Assembly: GCF_028769735.1 (NCBI RefSeq)
Contig: NC_088173.1
Span: forward strand, 70,120,463 to 70,184,462
DNA from: Zonotrichia leucophrys gambelii
Taxonomy: Eukaryota; Chordata; Aves; Passeriformes; Passerellidae
Direction: 5' to 3'
Length of the DNA: 64,000 bases
Shown: one piece after another, positions 35,592 to 46,736 of the stretch
Layout of the letters: every line of letters begins with the position of its first letter
Position numbering within the stretch: the stretch's first letter is position 1
Made by a program: the position numbers and the translations under genes
The notes under the pieces: model-generated
Databases searched by the model: none
What the model was told of the DNA's origin: nothing
The model's input: the letters and a program-made list of their open reading frames with translations, nothing else

Positions 35592-36404
35592 CATCCTGTC
35601 CTTTGTTCCTTGTGAGGAGAGCCTGATCCCCACCTGGCTCCACTCTGCTGAGTAAAAATCCATGGATATTATCCAATATTAAAGCCCCAAATGTCACATG
35701 GCACCTTCCCCCAGTGCCATTGAAGAGGACCAGGCTGGTTTTGGTCAGCAGGTTCTTGCTGCAAAGTCTCAGCTCCCCACAGGCAATTTCAGAGGCCTGA
35801 GAGGTGATTTTGTGTCATGGAGATACAGCCTCACCTGGAGGGGGTCCTTCAGTAAAATTTACATTTTCAGTGCTCAGATGATACCAGTGTGGCTTTATCA
35901 AGGTAATGTCTGGTAACACAAGGAGGTATTAAGTTGTTGTGGTCATTTAACACGAGCCTTACTACCACCACAGTTCCCTAATAATTGAACCTCAGGAGCA
36001 GATTTCATTCCTGATTTTGGCAGCATTACCTCAGCCATGAGTGACCAGAGCAATGATTTTACCTTCACACTCCTAAACCCAACCTTATGGAGAGATTGGA
36101 GAGACCACCAGGATGTCCCAGAGCTTGTTTTAGGCAGACAGCAGAGCTGGTAGACGCCAATATTTTCATTTTAAGGCGAGCCATGGACCTGCACCTGAGT
36201 GCTCCAGGTTCTCCAGAATTTGTGCAGAAGTCAACAAGATACCAGAGGCATTAAACGTTTTTTTTTTCCTCTCCATCCACTCTCATCATCAGTGGTGAAA
36301 GTAGACTTGGAAATAGTTCAGTCTATCATGCAGCACTGTTTATTTTCTAAGACGTTTCCAGGCAAAACAGGGCGGGTGTTCACTTTTTATAATCCCCTGC
36401 TCTG
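35592..36404. repeat. ~0.8-kb direct duplication, copy 1
   Basis: It pairs with 38776-39562 in the same orientation. The shared block runs from 'catcctgtc.cttgttc.ttgtgaggagagcctgatccccacctggctcc', through 'gtgccattgaagaggaccaggctggttttggtcagcaggttctt' and 'gtgctcagatgataccagtgtggctttatcaagg', to 'tttttataatcccctgctctg'. This copy is about 26 bases longer because of small insertions (for example around 36140-36190). The first ~40 bases are CR1 sequence. Confidence 0.93.
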
Positions 36405-37239
36405 ACCTGAGAGAAGATGAGGACACTGGACATGTGGGACCCCCAGGATCCCCTGGGACCCTCAGGCAGAGCTGGCCTGCAAGGAGGCAGGGACCCTGGC
36501 CATGGGGGACCCCTTGGATCTCCCCAGGAATCCTGAGGAATCCCAAAATCCAGGGCCACTGGTGCCCATCAGCAGCAAGCACAGGGCACAGGGGCAGAGG
36601 TGGCCTGAGGGGATGAGGGGCAACGACCCTGGGGATATTTCACATCCCCCTGCCCACTCCATGGTGGCACACAGACCCTTCCTCAGGGGTGACCAACACC
36701 AAGACAGTGACCAAGGCCATTTCAGGAGGTAGCTGCACTTCAATGCACTTTGCAGCAAGGTCACATCATCAAATTCAAACATCTTGAATTTATCAAAATG
36801 GGCTTTGCTACATCAAAGAGACCCCCAGGGAGGGATAAGGATCAGGGAGGGGCACTCTGTGAAACCACTGAGAAAGCCACCACTTAGCAAATGGGTTTTA
36901 TGGAAAGTCCAGGCTGTGTTTGTGCTGCAAACTTAACTCTTCCACACAAAGGAGGAGCCCCAGGAGGGGCACGGCCTCCTTCAGGGGGTCACTGCACAAG
37001 AAAGGGAGCCCCAGCAGGACTCACAGCACAGCAGGGCCTGCTTTGTCCTGCACCATGGGACTCCTGCTCTGCACATCTGGGGTTGGACTGGGCTGTAGAG
37101 TTCTGCTTTTCCTCCTGAGGAGCTTTCTGGAGAGCCAACATGTCCCAGTGTCAGCACCTCGGCTTGGCTGAGGCAATTCTGGAGGCAGAGGGTTTGTACA
37201 GCTGATGCCTCAGGTTTTGGCTTTTATGTTTTTTAGATT
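36405..37239. other. unique stretch
   Basis: A locally GC-rich segment (36430-36640) with repeated 'gggaccc' words, possibly a decayed minisatellite, is followed by ordinary sequence. No exon is supported. Confidence 0.4.
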
Positions 37240-37660
37240 CTGTGCTGCTTTAGTGTGTGGGTCTGGGCTTCATATGAGGGGATGGTGAGCTCTCTGCACA
37301 GAGCAGGGAGACAAAACAATTTCTGCTCTAGTTGGGCACCAAGGACAAATGATCCAAATCTCAGGCCCAAGAGCACAAACACCATGGGCTGGAGAGAGAA
37401 AAACAAGAAGGATGGGACTGCATGGGCTAAAGCTGGAATTGGACAATTAACTCCAGTATGCAAATGGGGCAGAACTTATAAAAGTGTGAGACCCTGTGAC
37501 TGGTCATCCGTTTTTGTGACCATTTTGATTCACCTGGGGTGCAGCCCTGGCTGGGCTCTTGTGCTGCCCAAGGTGGATCCATTGAGGCCTCCTAATAAAT
37601 CTCTGCTTTGTTTTTTTAATTCTGTCCAGCCTCTGTTCTAGGTCAGCCTTCTCAAGGAAT
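37240..37660 (+). mobile_element. LTR-like sequence (family B)
   Basis: It carries, in the right order for an LTR in plus orientation, 'caggcccaagagcacaaacacc', 'ggacaattaactccagtatgcaaatgg', a TATA-like 'acttataaaagtgtgag', and a polyadenylation block 'cctaataaatctctgctttg' followed by 'ctgtccagcctctgttctagg'. The sequence at 55760-56105 shares these landmarks. The exact ends and a target duplication could not be fixed. No viral genes adjoin it. Confidence 0.7.
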
Positions 37661-38640
37661 CACAGCCACGAGAGGAGGGACCTCGAGCACCACACCACCC
37701 CCAGCCCAACCAAACAAGGCCCAGAACAGGCACAGAGACTCAGCTCCTTTGGGAAACACCTCCCAGACCATCAAGTGCAACCTTGGACCACATGGTTTAT
37801 GTGGTGTTGCTCCTTTCAGCTCTGCCAAATCTCCCCTTGGCCTTGCCCTGACATCTTTTGTTTCACAGGAAAGCCTCCTGTGAGGTGACACACACAATTT
37901 AAGCCCTTGGGGCCTCCCCAGCCTCACACATCATTGTCACAACCCTCTCCTTGTGCCATCTCAGCAGGGCCACTTGGCCACCAAACCCCCAGCCAGGATC
38001 ACTGGGCTAAAATCCCTCTGAAGTGGTCCTGAACTCCTGCCTGGTTGGATTGTGCAGGGATAAATCTGAGATTGTTTTCACACACCTCAAATTAAAAGTC
38101 TGTCAGATGTAAAACTGGACTTTTTAGCCAGAAAGAGCCCAAGTTTAAAAAACTCTCAGCTCTGCTATAAATTGTCAAGATGTGTCACAAGGGAGGGAGT
38201 CCACAGGGATTAAAACATTCAGTGCCTCAGAAGGAGAAGAGTTTGTTCTCCAGTTGTAACACAGAGTGTTATCCCAGGGGTTAATTTTAGATTTTTAATA
38301 AGCAGAAATTACTCACATGGGAGCATTTTTAGAGGGGGATTGCAGACACAGACCTGTCTTGCAATCCAGCATGGCTTTTGCTGTGCTTTAAACTTCAGAA
38401 GCTTTAATTCCAAAGAGCTGTTTTGGATTTCAGCTCCAGGTTCATTTGGTTGGAAAGAAGCACCAGGGCCAGAGAAGATGGAAGGAATGTTTGAGGCCAG
38501 AACTTCTAGGGGCATTAATTAATTAACTGAAGGGCCATCAAGATGTGACAACCATGGAGACCTTATCCCTGTTAAACCCATGAAGGGGATGCCCTGCTGT
38601 GAAAAATTCTTTTAAATTTATCTTTTAAACTTATCTTTTA
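37661..38640. other. unique stretch
   Basis: Nothing recognised. It lies between the family B LTR and the CR1 that forms the left edge of the second 0.8-kb duplication copy. Confidence 0.45.
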
Positions 38641-38644
38641 AATC

Positions 38645-38832
38645 CTTCTGGGACTGGTGACTCCAATACTCTCCTGGGCAACCCTTTCCTGAATTGAGGA
38701 AATTTTGAAAATGAGAAAATTTTCCTTAATATCCAACCTGAACCTCCCCTGGCACAACCTGAGGCCATTTCCTCTCATCCTGTCCCTTGTTCTTTGTGAG
38801 GAGAGCCTGATCCCCACCTGGCTCCACTCTGC
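38645..38832 (-). repeat. CR1 LINE fragment overlapping the duplication edge
   Basis: Antisense CR1 body words 'ctctcctgggcaaccctttcctga', 'ttttccttaatatccaacctgaacctcccctggcacaacctgaggccatttcctctcatcctgtccc' and 'gaggagagcctgatccccacctggctcc' run across the start of the duplicated block at 38776. The duplication therefore broke inside a CR1. Confidence 0.9.
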
Positions 38833-39562
38833 TGAGTAAAAATCCATGGATATTATCCAATATTAAAGCCCCAAATGTCACATGGCACCTTCCCCCAGTG
38901 CCATTGAAGAGGACCAGGCTGGTTTTGGTCAGCAGGTTCTTCTGCAGAGTCTCAGCTCCCCACAGGCAATTTCAGAGGCCTGAGAGGTGATTTTGTGTCA
39001 TGGAGATACAGCCTCACCCTGAGGGGGTCCTTCAGTAAAAATCACATTTTAAGTGCTCAGATGATACCAGTGTGGCTTTATCAAGGTAATGCCTGGTAAC
39101 ATAAGCAGGTATTAAGTTGTTGTGGTCATTTAACACAAGCCTTACAACCACCACTGTTCCCTAATAATTGAACCTCAGGAGCAGACTTAATTCTTGATTT
39201 TGGGAGCATTACTTCAGCCATGAGTGACCAGAGCAATGATTTTACCTTCACACTCCTAAACCTAACCTTATGGATAGCTGGGTGAGACCACCAGGGAGTC
39301 CCAGAGCTTGTTTTAGGCAGGTAGACATCAATATTTTCATTTTAAGGCTGCACCTGAGTGCTCCAGGTTTTCCACAGTTTGGGCAGAAGTCAACAAGACA
39401 CCAGAGGCATTAAACATGTTTTTTTCCTTCTCATCCACTCTCATCATCAGTGGGGAAAGTAGACTGAACTATTTACAAGTCTATCATGCAGCATTGTTTA
39501 TTTTCTAGGAGGTTTCCAGGCAAAACAGGGTGGGTGTTAACTTTTTATAATCCCCTGCTCTG
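38776..39562. repeat. ~0.8-kb direct duplication, copy 2
   Basis: It matches 35592-36404 with a small number of substitutions and indels, in the same orientation, starts 3184 bases apart. Here the block is continuous on the left with a longer CR1, so this copy is likely closer to the ancestral arrangement and copy 1 the derived one. Confidence 0.93.
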
Positions 39563-40605
39563 CTTTTGCTAACACTTGGATGGAGAAGACTGTTTATATT
39601 TATTCATAGTGAGACAGCACACACACAAACCAAAAAAAAAAAAAAATCAAAACCAAAAACTCCCCCACAGATTATTTTGGAGCTGCCAATGCCAGATTGG
39701 CTCTTGGTTGGACTCTAGGTGCAGCTAAAAATCGCATTTATATAGAATTTTTTGTCTGAAATCGTGTTGCAGATGTATTTGAAGCTGCCCTGTCCAACCT
39801 CGTGTCACCTAAGGAGGAGCTGCTTGGGTACAAGGTTGTTCCTTCTCACACTGTGGAGGTAAAATAAAAACCAATGATCTTGGGTTTTTGTTACAATTTT
39901 GAAGTTATTATTTTGAAGTTACAGTTTTAGTTATAGGTTTTTGAAGCAGCTCATGCTTCAAAATTCCCCCAGACCCCTCAGAAGTGGAAAGCAAGGCCAA
40001 GCTCTCAGTGCTGCTCTCCAGGACGCCTTTTTCAAGGTTCCCCTCAGTTCTTCCACACCTTGTGAGTACAAGCAAAAGCTGCAATGAAAGAGGAGCTCAG
40101 CAGCCCAAGGCCCTGGGGGGGTCACAGGGGGTGTGCAGGCAGAGCTGGGTTCCTACACTGAACATTTAAACTCAGAGCTCATTAAATAAGCATCAGCCCC
40201 ACCCCACATCTGCCATTGGAGCTCTCCAAATTCCCATTTCATACTACAAGTGGTGGCTCCAAGCAAATAAACTCACATTCCCCTCCAAGACACACAGCTC
40301 TGCTGCCTCCCCAGATGCAGATTTAAATATCAAACCAGCCTGTCCTTTCAGACTCCTCCAAAAACATGTCACTGGCACATTCCCTCATCTGCAGAGCTGG
40401 AGAGACCCAACAGCCCTGGCGTGCTCATGACATCTGAACGCCCTCCAGCTCCTTTTTATCTGCTGTGAACTTGGAGTCAAGGTCAGGGCTGCACTCACAG
40501 ACCTTTTCTCCTCCAAGAACCTCTGCTCTGCTCCAGGCAGTGCCTGCATCACACCTTCCCCCATCCCTGAACAGGAGGCAGAGCTCCAGCATCAACATCA
40601 GGGTC
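39563..40605. other. unique stretch
   Basis: An A run is present at about 39632-39646. No exon or element is recognised. Confidence 0.45.
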
Positions 40606-41450
40606 CACCAAACTGCCCATGGGGCATGGGATGGCAAACACGGTGCTGGAGGAGGCTCCAAGGAGAACCTACTGCAGCTTTCCAGGGCCTGAGGGGCTCC
40701 AGGAGAGCTGGAGAGGGATTTGGGACAAGGAACTGTAATGATAGGACAAGGAGGAGTGGCCTTATATTGAAGGAAAAAGATCCAGATGGAATATTAGGAA
40801 TTAATTCTTCCCTGTGAGGGTGCTGAGGCCTTGAACATGAAGGAATCCTTTCTGCCACCTAGGTGGGGAAAGCGCTATGGTAAGGCAATGCTCTGGGGAT
40901 TTCCCTGAGGGGGAAGGATTCAGAGGATTCCAAACACCAAACTGCTCACAGGGCATGGGATGACAACCACAGTGCTGGAGGAGGCTTCAAGGAGAACCTA
41001 CTGCAGCCTTCCAGGGCCTGAGGGGCTCCAGGAGAGCTGGAGAGGGACTTGGGACAAGGGATGGAGGGACAGGACAAGGAGGAGTGGCATTCTACTGAAG
41101 GAAGAAAGGTTTGGATGGGACATTTGGGAAGAAATTCTTCCCTGTGAGGGTGCTGAGGCCCTGCACGTGAAGGAATCCTTTCTGTCCACTCATGTGGGGA
41201 AAACTCTATGGTAATAAACTCTCCAAGGCAATGCTCTGGGGATTTCCCTGAGGGGGAAGGATTCAGAGGATTCCGAACACCAAACTGCTCATGGGGCATG
41301 GGATGACAACCACAGTGATGGAGGAGGCTCCAAGGAGAACCTACTGCAGCCTTCCAGGGCCTAGAGGGGCTCCAGGAAATCTGGGTAGGGATTTGGGACA
41401 AGGGCCTGGAATGATAGGACAAGGAGGAGTGGCCTTCTACTGAAGGAAGA
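40606..41450 (+). repeat. macrosatellite of ~330-343 bp grown from a CR1, 3 units
   Basis: Anchors 'aactgc(c/t)catggggcatgggatg' lie at 40611, 40940 and 41283 (spacings 329 and 343). Each unit combines CR1 body sequence ('ccagggcctgaggggctccaggagagctggagaggga', 'attcttccctgtgagggtgctgagg') with a non-CR1 segment ('gaaggaatcctttctgcc', 'ggcaatgctctggggatttccctgagggggaaggattcagaggattcc'). The last unit continues directly into an intact CR1 tail. Confidence 0.92.
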
Positions 41451-41684
41451 AAGGTTTAGTTGGGATATTGGGAATAAATTCTTCCCTGTGAGGGTACTGA
41501 GGCCTTGGCACAGGGTGCCCAAAGAAGCTGAGGCTGCCCCTGGATCCCTGGCAGTGCCCAAGGCCAGGCTGGACAGGGCTTGGAGCCACCTGGGACAGTG
41601 GAAGGTGTCCCTGCCATGGCAGGGGGTAGCACTGGGTGATTTTTAAGGTCCTTTCCAACCCAAACCATTCCATGGTTCTGTGAT
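41451..41684 (+). repeat. CR1 LINE 3' tail, sense orientation
   Basis: It continues from the last macrosatellite unit through 'ggcacagggtgcccaaagaagctgaggctgcccctggatccctgg', 'aaggccaggctggacagggcttggagccacctgggacagtggaaggtgtccctgccatggcaggg' to the terminal 'ggtcctttccaacccaaaccattccatggttctgtga'. This is the 3' end of the founding CR1. Confidence 0.95.
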
Positions 41685-43214
41685 AAGATTTGGTTTCTTG
41701 CTGCTCTAGGCAGAGTGATGGATTTGCAGAGCCTTCACCTATTGCTTTTTTTTTTTTGAGATGAAAGCAAAGTTACTCCTATTTCTAAGCAACTGGGTTT
41801 TACTAAGAGCCTCAGCTTTCAACTTCTCTGTTTTCAGGGGCAGGTATTCCTGACAAACACCATCCCAGCTCCTAAAGCAGCTGGAATACATCAAGAGCAT
41901 CATAATTAAAAATTCTCACAGGTGAGGTGTTTGTGTGGCCAGAAGAAGACACTATAAAAAGATGCCTGTATATTTAAAAAAATTATATAGATAAATAAAC
42001 AATCCACCCCCTACAAGGTTGAAACTGCAGAGGTCAAAAGGACCTTTTAGGGAGCAAAATATGGGAAATTCATGGCCCACAGGGCACCCTGGAAGAGCTG
42101 AACAGGAGGGTTGGGGTCATTTGGTGATACAGAATGCACCACATTAGGATTAAACCATGCCAAGCTCAGGTTGAAAGTCAGCTCCACACTTCAGAGGCAG
42201 ATTTTTAGCTCTGCGGGGAAGTGACAATTTACTGATGTATCTGTCAGCATGAAAAGAGCTGAAATCCTCCTTCCAGCTAATGGCAATTGGAGGAAAAAGC
42301 AGAGGGACTCACAGGACTAAAGAAGCTCCTCAAAAATAATTTGTGGGAATAAGGAGCACTTGAGATGGGTAAAGCATCCTCAGGAGGAATTAATGATGAA
42401 CCTGGCTCTCAGCTTGGTAGAGCAGCTGAAAAATCCAATGTTTTCAGAGAGGACAAGGGATTAACCAAGCTAACAAGTCATCAGTATCAGCTGAGGAAAG
42501 GGGGTGAAGTCATGGCAGTGAAGACAAAACAAACACAAAATGCGCAATCACAGAATTAATATTCAGACTTTCCTTCCTTCAGTAGAAAGGAGCTGTCACC
42601 CACAAATGCACAGTGCTGAGGATGGAATTTAAAAATATCTTTTTCCCCTCTGCCAAAGCAGGTTTGCTTTAAAAAAAATCACCCTTTTTGCTTATTTAAT
42701 ACCAGCTTGAGCAAGACTAATATCGCCCTCACACAACTTGTATTTATCTTTGTATTTTGCTAATTCTGATCTGCTAGGAAAGGATCCACACATCCCTTCC
42801 TTACAAACCATCTCTCAGCCCCTGGTACACCATGTACTATTTAATATACCCACAGAGATGAGTGAGGCAAAAGCTCCAGCTGAAAATTACTCAAGGAACA
42901 GTGGTGTTAATAGAAACCTGCCTGGGGGAATTAATGCTCATCATCCCAACCTTCCTGTGCCTGCCTGGATTGGTCTCCTTCCTGGATATCTGTGTCACAC
43001 TTGGGCTGCATAAATCCCTGCCAGACCTCCATCTTGTACTATTTTAGGTAATAAATGACTCAAATACCAAAAAGCATCACATTCTTTTTTTTTTTGCCAG
43101 TAGCCAGAAGTCTTATTTCCTCATAGTTACAGGAGGATTTAATGCACACTTAGTGCTTTTGACATATAAAGTGTTATTTAAGTGTCATCATAAAGTACTC
43201 ATGGAGAAAAGCCA
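41685..43214. other. unique stretch
   Basis: A T run (about 41747-41756) and A/T-rich words near 41975-42000 are present. No exon or element is recognised. Confidence 0.45.
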
Positions 43215-43306
43215 GTTAAAAAAAAATCAAAGATAATTCAGCAGGTTAAAAAAAAAATCAAAGATAATTCAGCATGTTTTAAAAAAAATCAAAGATAATT
43301 CAGCAG
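43215..43306. repeat. 30/31-bp triplication
   Basis: Three units start at 43215, 43245 and 43276. Each is an A run of 8-10 followed by 'tcaaagataattcagca(g/t)'. The A runs differ slightly in length, as expected of slippage. Confidence 0.95.
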
Positions 43307-44262
43307 GGAAAATAATTTAGGCTTTTCATAAAGGAAAGATCTCACTTCCAAATGCTTTTCCAGCAGAGTTTCCTTCTCAGGGCTGTTTTCATCTCCTGAT
43401 CATCAAGATGGGAGTCACACACACATTTAAATAAGATATGGTCTGGAGCACTACTGTGGCTTGCCAGAGCTCTTCAGGGAACCTAGATCATCTTCATTAC
43501 CAGAAACATACCAAAAAATGTCTTAAATTGCCAGAAATAAGTATTTACTGCTTCAGAGTTACCCTCACTCAGGTTCACTGTTTCTCTGCTCTGCATGAGC
43601 AAAATGATTAAATAAAAATCAGCAACTGAATTCTGTTGTTGCTGACAGAAATTCAGTGCTCCAAACTTCTCGGAAATCTGTGATTTAAAGGTAGTTCTTG
43701 CACTCTCTGGTCAGCTTTTAAGCACTGAAGAGCATTTTCAGTAGGCAATAACTGGTCTCTTCCCCTTCATGTGGAGTTTGTAAGGGAAATACTCAACTCT
43801 TCCAGCATAGAAGTTGAAGCCTTTCTAGGTTTTTTAGAGGTAACAGCAAAAATAAAGAAAAACTGGAAACCCAACCAGCTTCAAGAGTACAGGATGTCCT
43901 GTCAGCCTTTAAAAGTCAGAATAGATTTAAAAAAATAAATTAAAAATAAATCTGACCAACCCTAACCAGCTATCACAAGCCTCTGATGACAAATGGAAAT
44001 ACTGTGGCTTTGAGGAAATACCATTTTCTTATCTTTTGTCCTGCTGGCTCCTCCATCCCACACTAACAGCAGCAAAGAGATGGTCATGATGAAATCCAAA
44101 TCAAAGAGTGGTTTTGGGGTTTTTTTTTAAAGAAATTCCAGTCCCAAATGTGTGAGGGATACCTGGAGCAGCCATGGCATGGATGTGCTCATTCCTTCCC
44201 TTTCTTGATGCCTTTCCAAACTCACTCTGGAAATTCTGGAGAGGAAATCTCATTCAGCAGGG
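43307..44262. other. unique stretch
   Basis: Nothing recognised apart from T/A runs (about 43930-43950, 44121-44129). Confidence 0.45.
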
Positions 44263-44690
44263 ATTTGGGGAGGACCAAGCCAAGCCTTGAGTTTTGGGGA
44301 GGACCAAGCCAAGACCTGAGATCTGGGAAAAACTAAGCCTTGGGATTTGAGGAAGGAAGACCAAGCCTTGGCATTTGGGGAAGACCGAGCCTTGGGATTT
44401 GGGAAAGGAAGACCAAGCCGTGGGATTTGGGAAAGACTAAGCCTTGGGATTTGGGGAAGAAAGAGCAAGACCTGGGATTTGGGGAGGACTGAGCCAAGCC
44501 TTGGAATTTGGGGAGCACCAAGCCTTGGGATTTGGGGAAGAAAGACCAAGACCCGGGATTTGGGGATGACCAAGACCCGAGATTTGGGGAGGACCAAGCC
44601 CAAGCCTTGGGATTTGGGAAAGGCCACGCTAAGCCTTGGGATTTGGGGAGGACAAAGCCCTGGGATTTGGAGAAGACTAAAGTGGTGGAG
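44263..44690. repeat. variable ~25-35-bp minisatellite
   Basis: Built from 'ccttgggatttggggag' plus 'gaccaag' words that recur at irregular spacing from 44263 to about 44690. Some units carry an extra 'aaag' or 'gga' insertion (gaaagaccaagac, aggaagaccaagcc). It produces Gly/Trp/Arg-rich and Leu/Pro/Ser-rich open frames on opposite strands, which I regard as artefacts of the repeat. Confidence 0.93.
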
Positions 44691-45134
44691 TTGGCTGCTC
44701 CAGCCTGAACCTGTGTCACCCCTGAGCCAGGCATGTGCTCCTCCAGCTGCAGGGCTGTTTTATAAGAGTGACTGAGCAGAAGTGGCGATTTTTCTTATTA
44801 ATGCCATTTCTGGTTACCATGGAGCTCTGCTGGGAGTTCAGAGCTGCTCACCCACGCCAGGCACTGAGGAACATTATTACAGGCAAGACCCTTCAAGGAC
44901 TTTTCAGGAAGATCATTCAGCCCACCCAAAATGCCAATTTAAAGTTTCCAGCAACCAGCATAACTGGAATTTGAAGTGACCACTCGTGGGGTGGAAAGAG
45001 GGGGAGGAAGCTGGTGGTGAACTGGGTTCATCCCAGGCTGAATATTAAACACTCTGCTATTAAATGCTCTGCTTTTTAAGGCTCAGAGAATGAGGAATTT
45101 GGACAGTAAAGGAAGGCAAAATAATTAATGGTGC
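44691..45134. other. unique stretch
   Basis: No supported feature is seen. Confidence 0.4.
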
Positions 45135-45213
45135 CCTGTGCAGGGCCAGGAGTCACTGGATGATCCTTTTGGGGCCCTTTCAACTCATAATATTCTGTAG
45201 TTCTATGATCAGC
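45135..45213 (+). repeat. CR1 LINE terminal 3' end
   Basis: The last ~80 bases of a CR1 of the 'ggccaggagtcactggatgatcctt' / 'ccctttcaactcataatattctgtagttctatgatc' subfamily, sense orientation, including the terminal octamer-like ending. Confidence 0.9.
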
Positions 45214-45555
45214 CAGCACAATTCAGGAAAAGTTATCCAGAGATGCAGTTCAGAAAGGATTATTCACAGGGCTGCACCTCCCAGTGAGGAAATGGGAGAG
45301 CAGAAACCCTGGCAGAGAAGAGAAACCTGGGCAGAGTTTCTCGTATTCCAATATCAGAGATGTGGCATTAAAAAAGAAGAAAGGGAAGAAGAAGAACCCA
45401 TGGTGGGGCATCACAATTATTATTTCTTCCTTCTTTCCCATCCAGGATGAAGGATGGCAGGGATCCTCCAGTGCTTGTGGGGCTTTTGGACTGCAGAAAC
45501 TACAAAAATCTTACAGGCCTTACACAAATCATGGCCAAATCCATGAAGAAAACCA

Positions 45556-45860
45556 AGTCACAGAATGGTTTGGGTTGGAGGGGACTTTGAAGACTCTCTG
45601 GTTCCAACCCCCTGAATGGGCAGGGACACCTCTCACCAGCCCAGGTTACCCCATCCAGCCTGGGCTTGAACACTTCCAAAAATAGGGAGTCCACAACCCC
45701 TCAGGGCAACCTGTGCCAGGGCCTCATAGCAAAGACTTTCTCCTCATATCCAATCCAAACTTTTAGTTAAAGCCATTCCCCTTGTCCTGTCACTCCATAC
45801 CATTGTAAAAGTCTCTCTTCAGCTCTCTTGGAGGCTTCTAACACCTTGTGGAACCCTTGA
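45556..45860 (-). repeat. CR1 LINE 3' fragment
   Basis: An antisense copy of about 300 bases: 'cacagaatggtttgggttggaggggac', 'gaatgggcagggacacctctcaccagcccagg', 'caacctgtgccagggcctcat', 'ctcctcatatccaatccaaac', 'ccccttgtcctgtcactcc', 'ctctcttcagctctcttggaggc'. Confidence 0.94.
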
Positions 45861-45959
45861 AAAACTAACAAAACCCGCTGTGAAGCCTCAAGCAACAGAG
45901 CATAACCTGAGCTGCCAGGCAGAAAAAAATCCCATACACCCATGATTGGATAATAAATA

Positions 45960-46026
45960 AAAATTAGAACATTTTAAAATATATATATAAAATAATATAA
46001 AAATTAAAAAATAATAAAAAATAATT
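45960..46026. repeat. AT-rich low-complexity tract
   Basis: A run made almost only of A and T, including 'atatatatata' and AATA/TAAA words. No function is inferred. Confidence 0.9.
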
Positions 46027-46324
46027 ACTTTATAAAAGTAATCCCATAATCCCTCTGCATCTCTTCTACTCCAAGCCCTCAAAACTGGGAGGACACAGCC
46101 CTCTTCCAACAGGCTAATCCACACACAAGCTCTTGTGCTGGCTGTCCCACAGCTCACACACCCCTACAAGGTTGGAAATCACCACTAACCTCTCACAGGA
46201 AACATCTCCATGGCAAGGAGTGGGTCAGAGGGACACTCTGAGTGAGACTGCTGATGGTAGAGAGGCCAAGGAGCAGATATTGAGATCCCAGCATTGATAA
46301 AACCTTATTCAAAACACTGAGGTC

Positions 46325-46736
46325 TGTCACATTCCCTGAAAGAATCCCTTCACCCAGGATTTTTCTCCTGGGAAACTGAGAAGCCTCAGAGAAAAAGGAA
46401 AACAATTCTTATCTCATTTGCTTCTCGTGTGTTTTGCTGCTTTGGAATGTGGAGATTGTTCACCCACAGGTGATTGTTCCATTGGATTCTGCTGCGAGTT
46501 GTTTTCACTCTTTGGCCAATCAGGGCCAAGCTGTGTCGGGATTCTGGAAAGAGTAATGAATTTTTCATTATTATCTTTCTAGCCTTCTGTAAGTATCCTT
46601 TCTCTATTCTTTTGTATAGTTTAATGTAGTATTCTTTAATAAAATATAGTATCATAAAATAATAAATTAGCCCTCTGAGAACATGGAGTCAGATTCATCA
46701 TTCATTCCAACGTTGAGACACCCTGCAAATACAATA
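46325..46736 (+). mobile_element. solo LTR (family A) with perfect 6-bp target duplication
   Basis: 412 bases in plus orientation, from TGTCACATTCCC to ...GCAAATACAATA. Flanks are gaggtc (46319-46324) and gaggtc (46737-46742), an exact 6-bp target-site duplication. Within it are 'cacccaggatttttctcctgggaaactgagaagcctcag', a CCAAT-type word (ttggccaatcagg), and a polyadenylation block (aataaattagcc) before the terminus. It belongs to the same family as 29241, 57651, 60223 and 61120. The 6-bp duplication points to an ERVK-like integrase. No internal genes remain. Confidence 0.93.

Noticed and set aside
35592..39562. A provirus with two 0.8-kb LTRs and 2.4 kb of interior
   Set aside because: The repeated block begins inside a CR1, lacks TG...CA ends and a primer-binding site, and the interior shows no viral gene remnants.
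43215..43306. CRISPR-like direct repeats
   Set aside because: Only three contiguous units without spacers, in vertebrate DNA; a simple tandem repeat.
44250..44775. Gly/Trp-rich and Leu/Pro-rich frames on opposite strands
   Set aside because: Explained by the minisatellite; no start context or unique domain.
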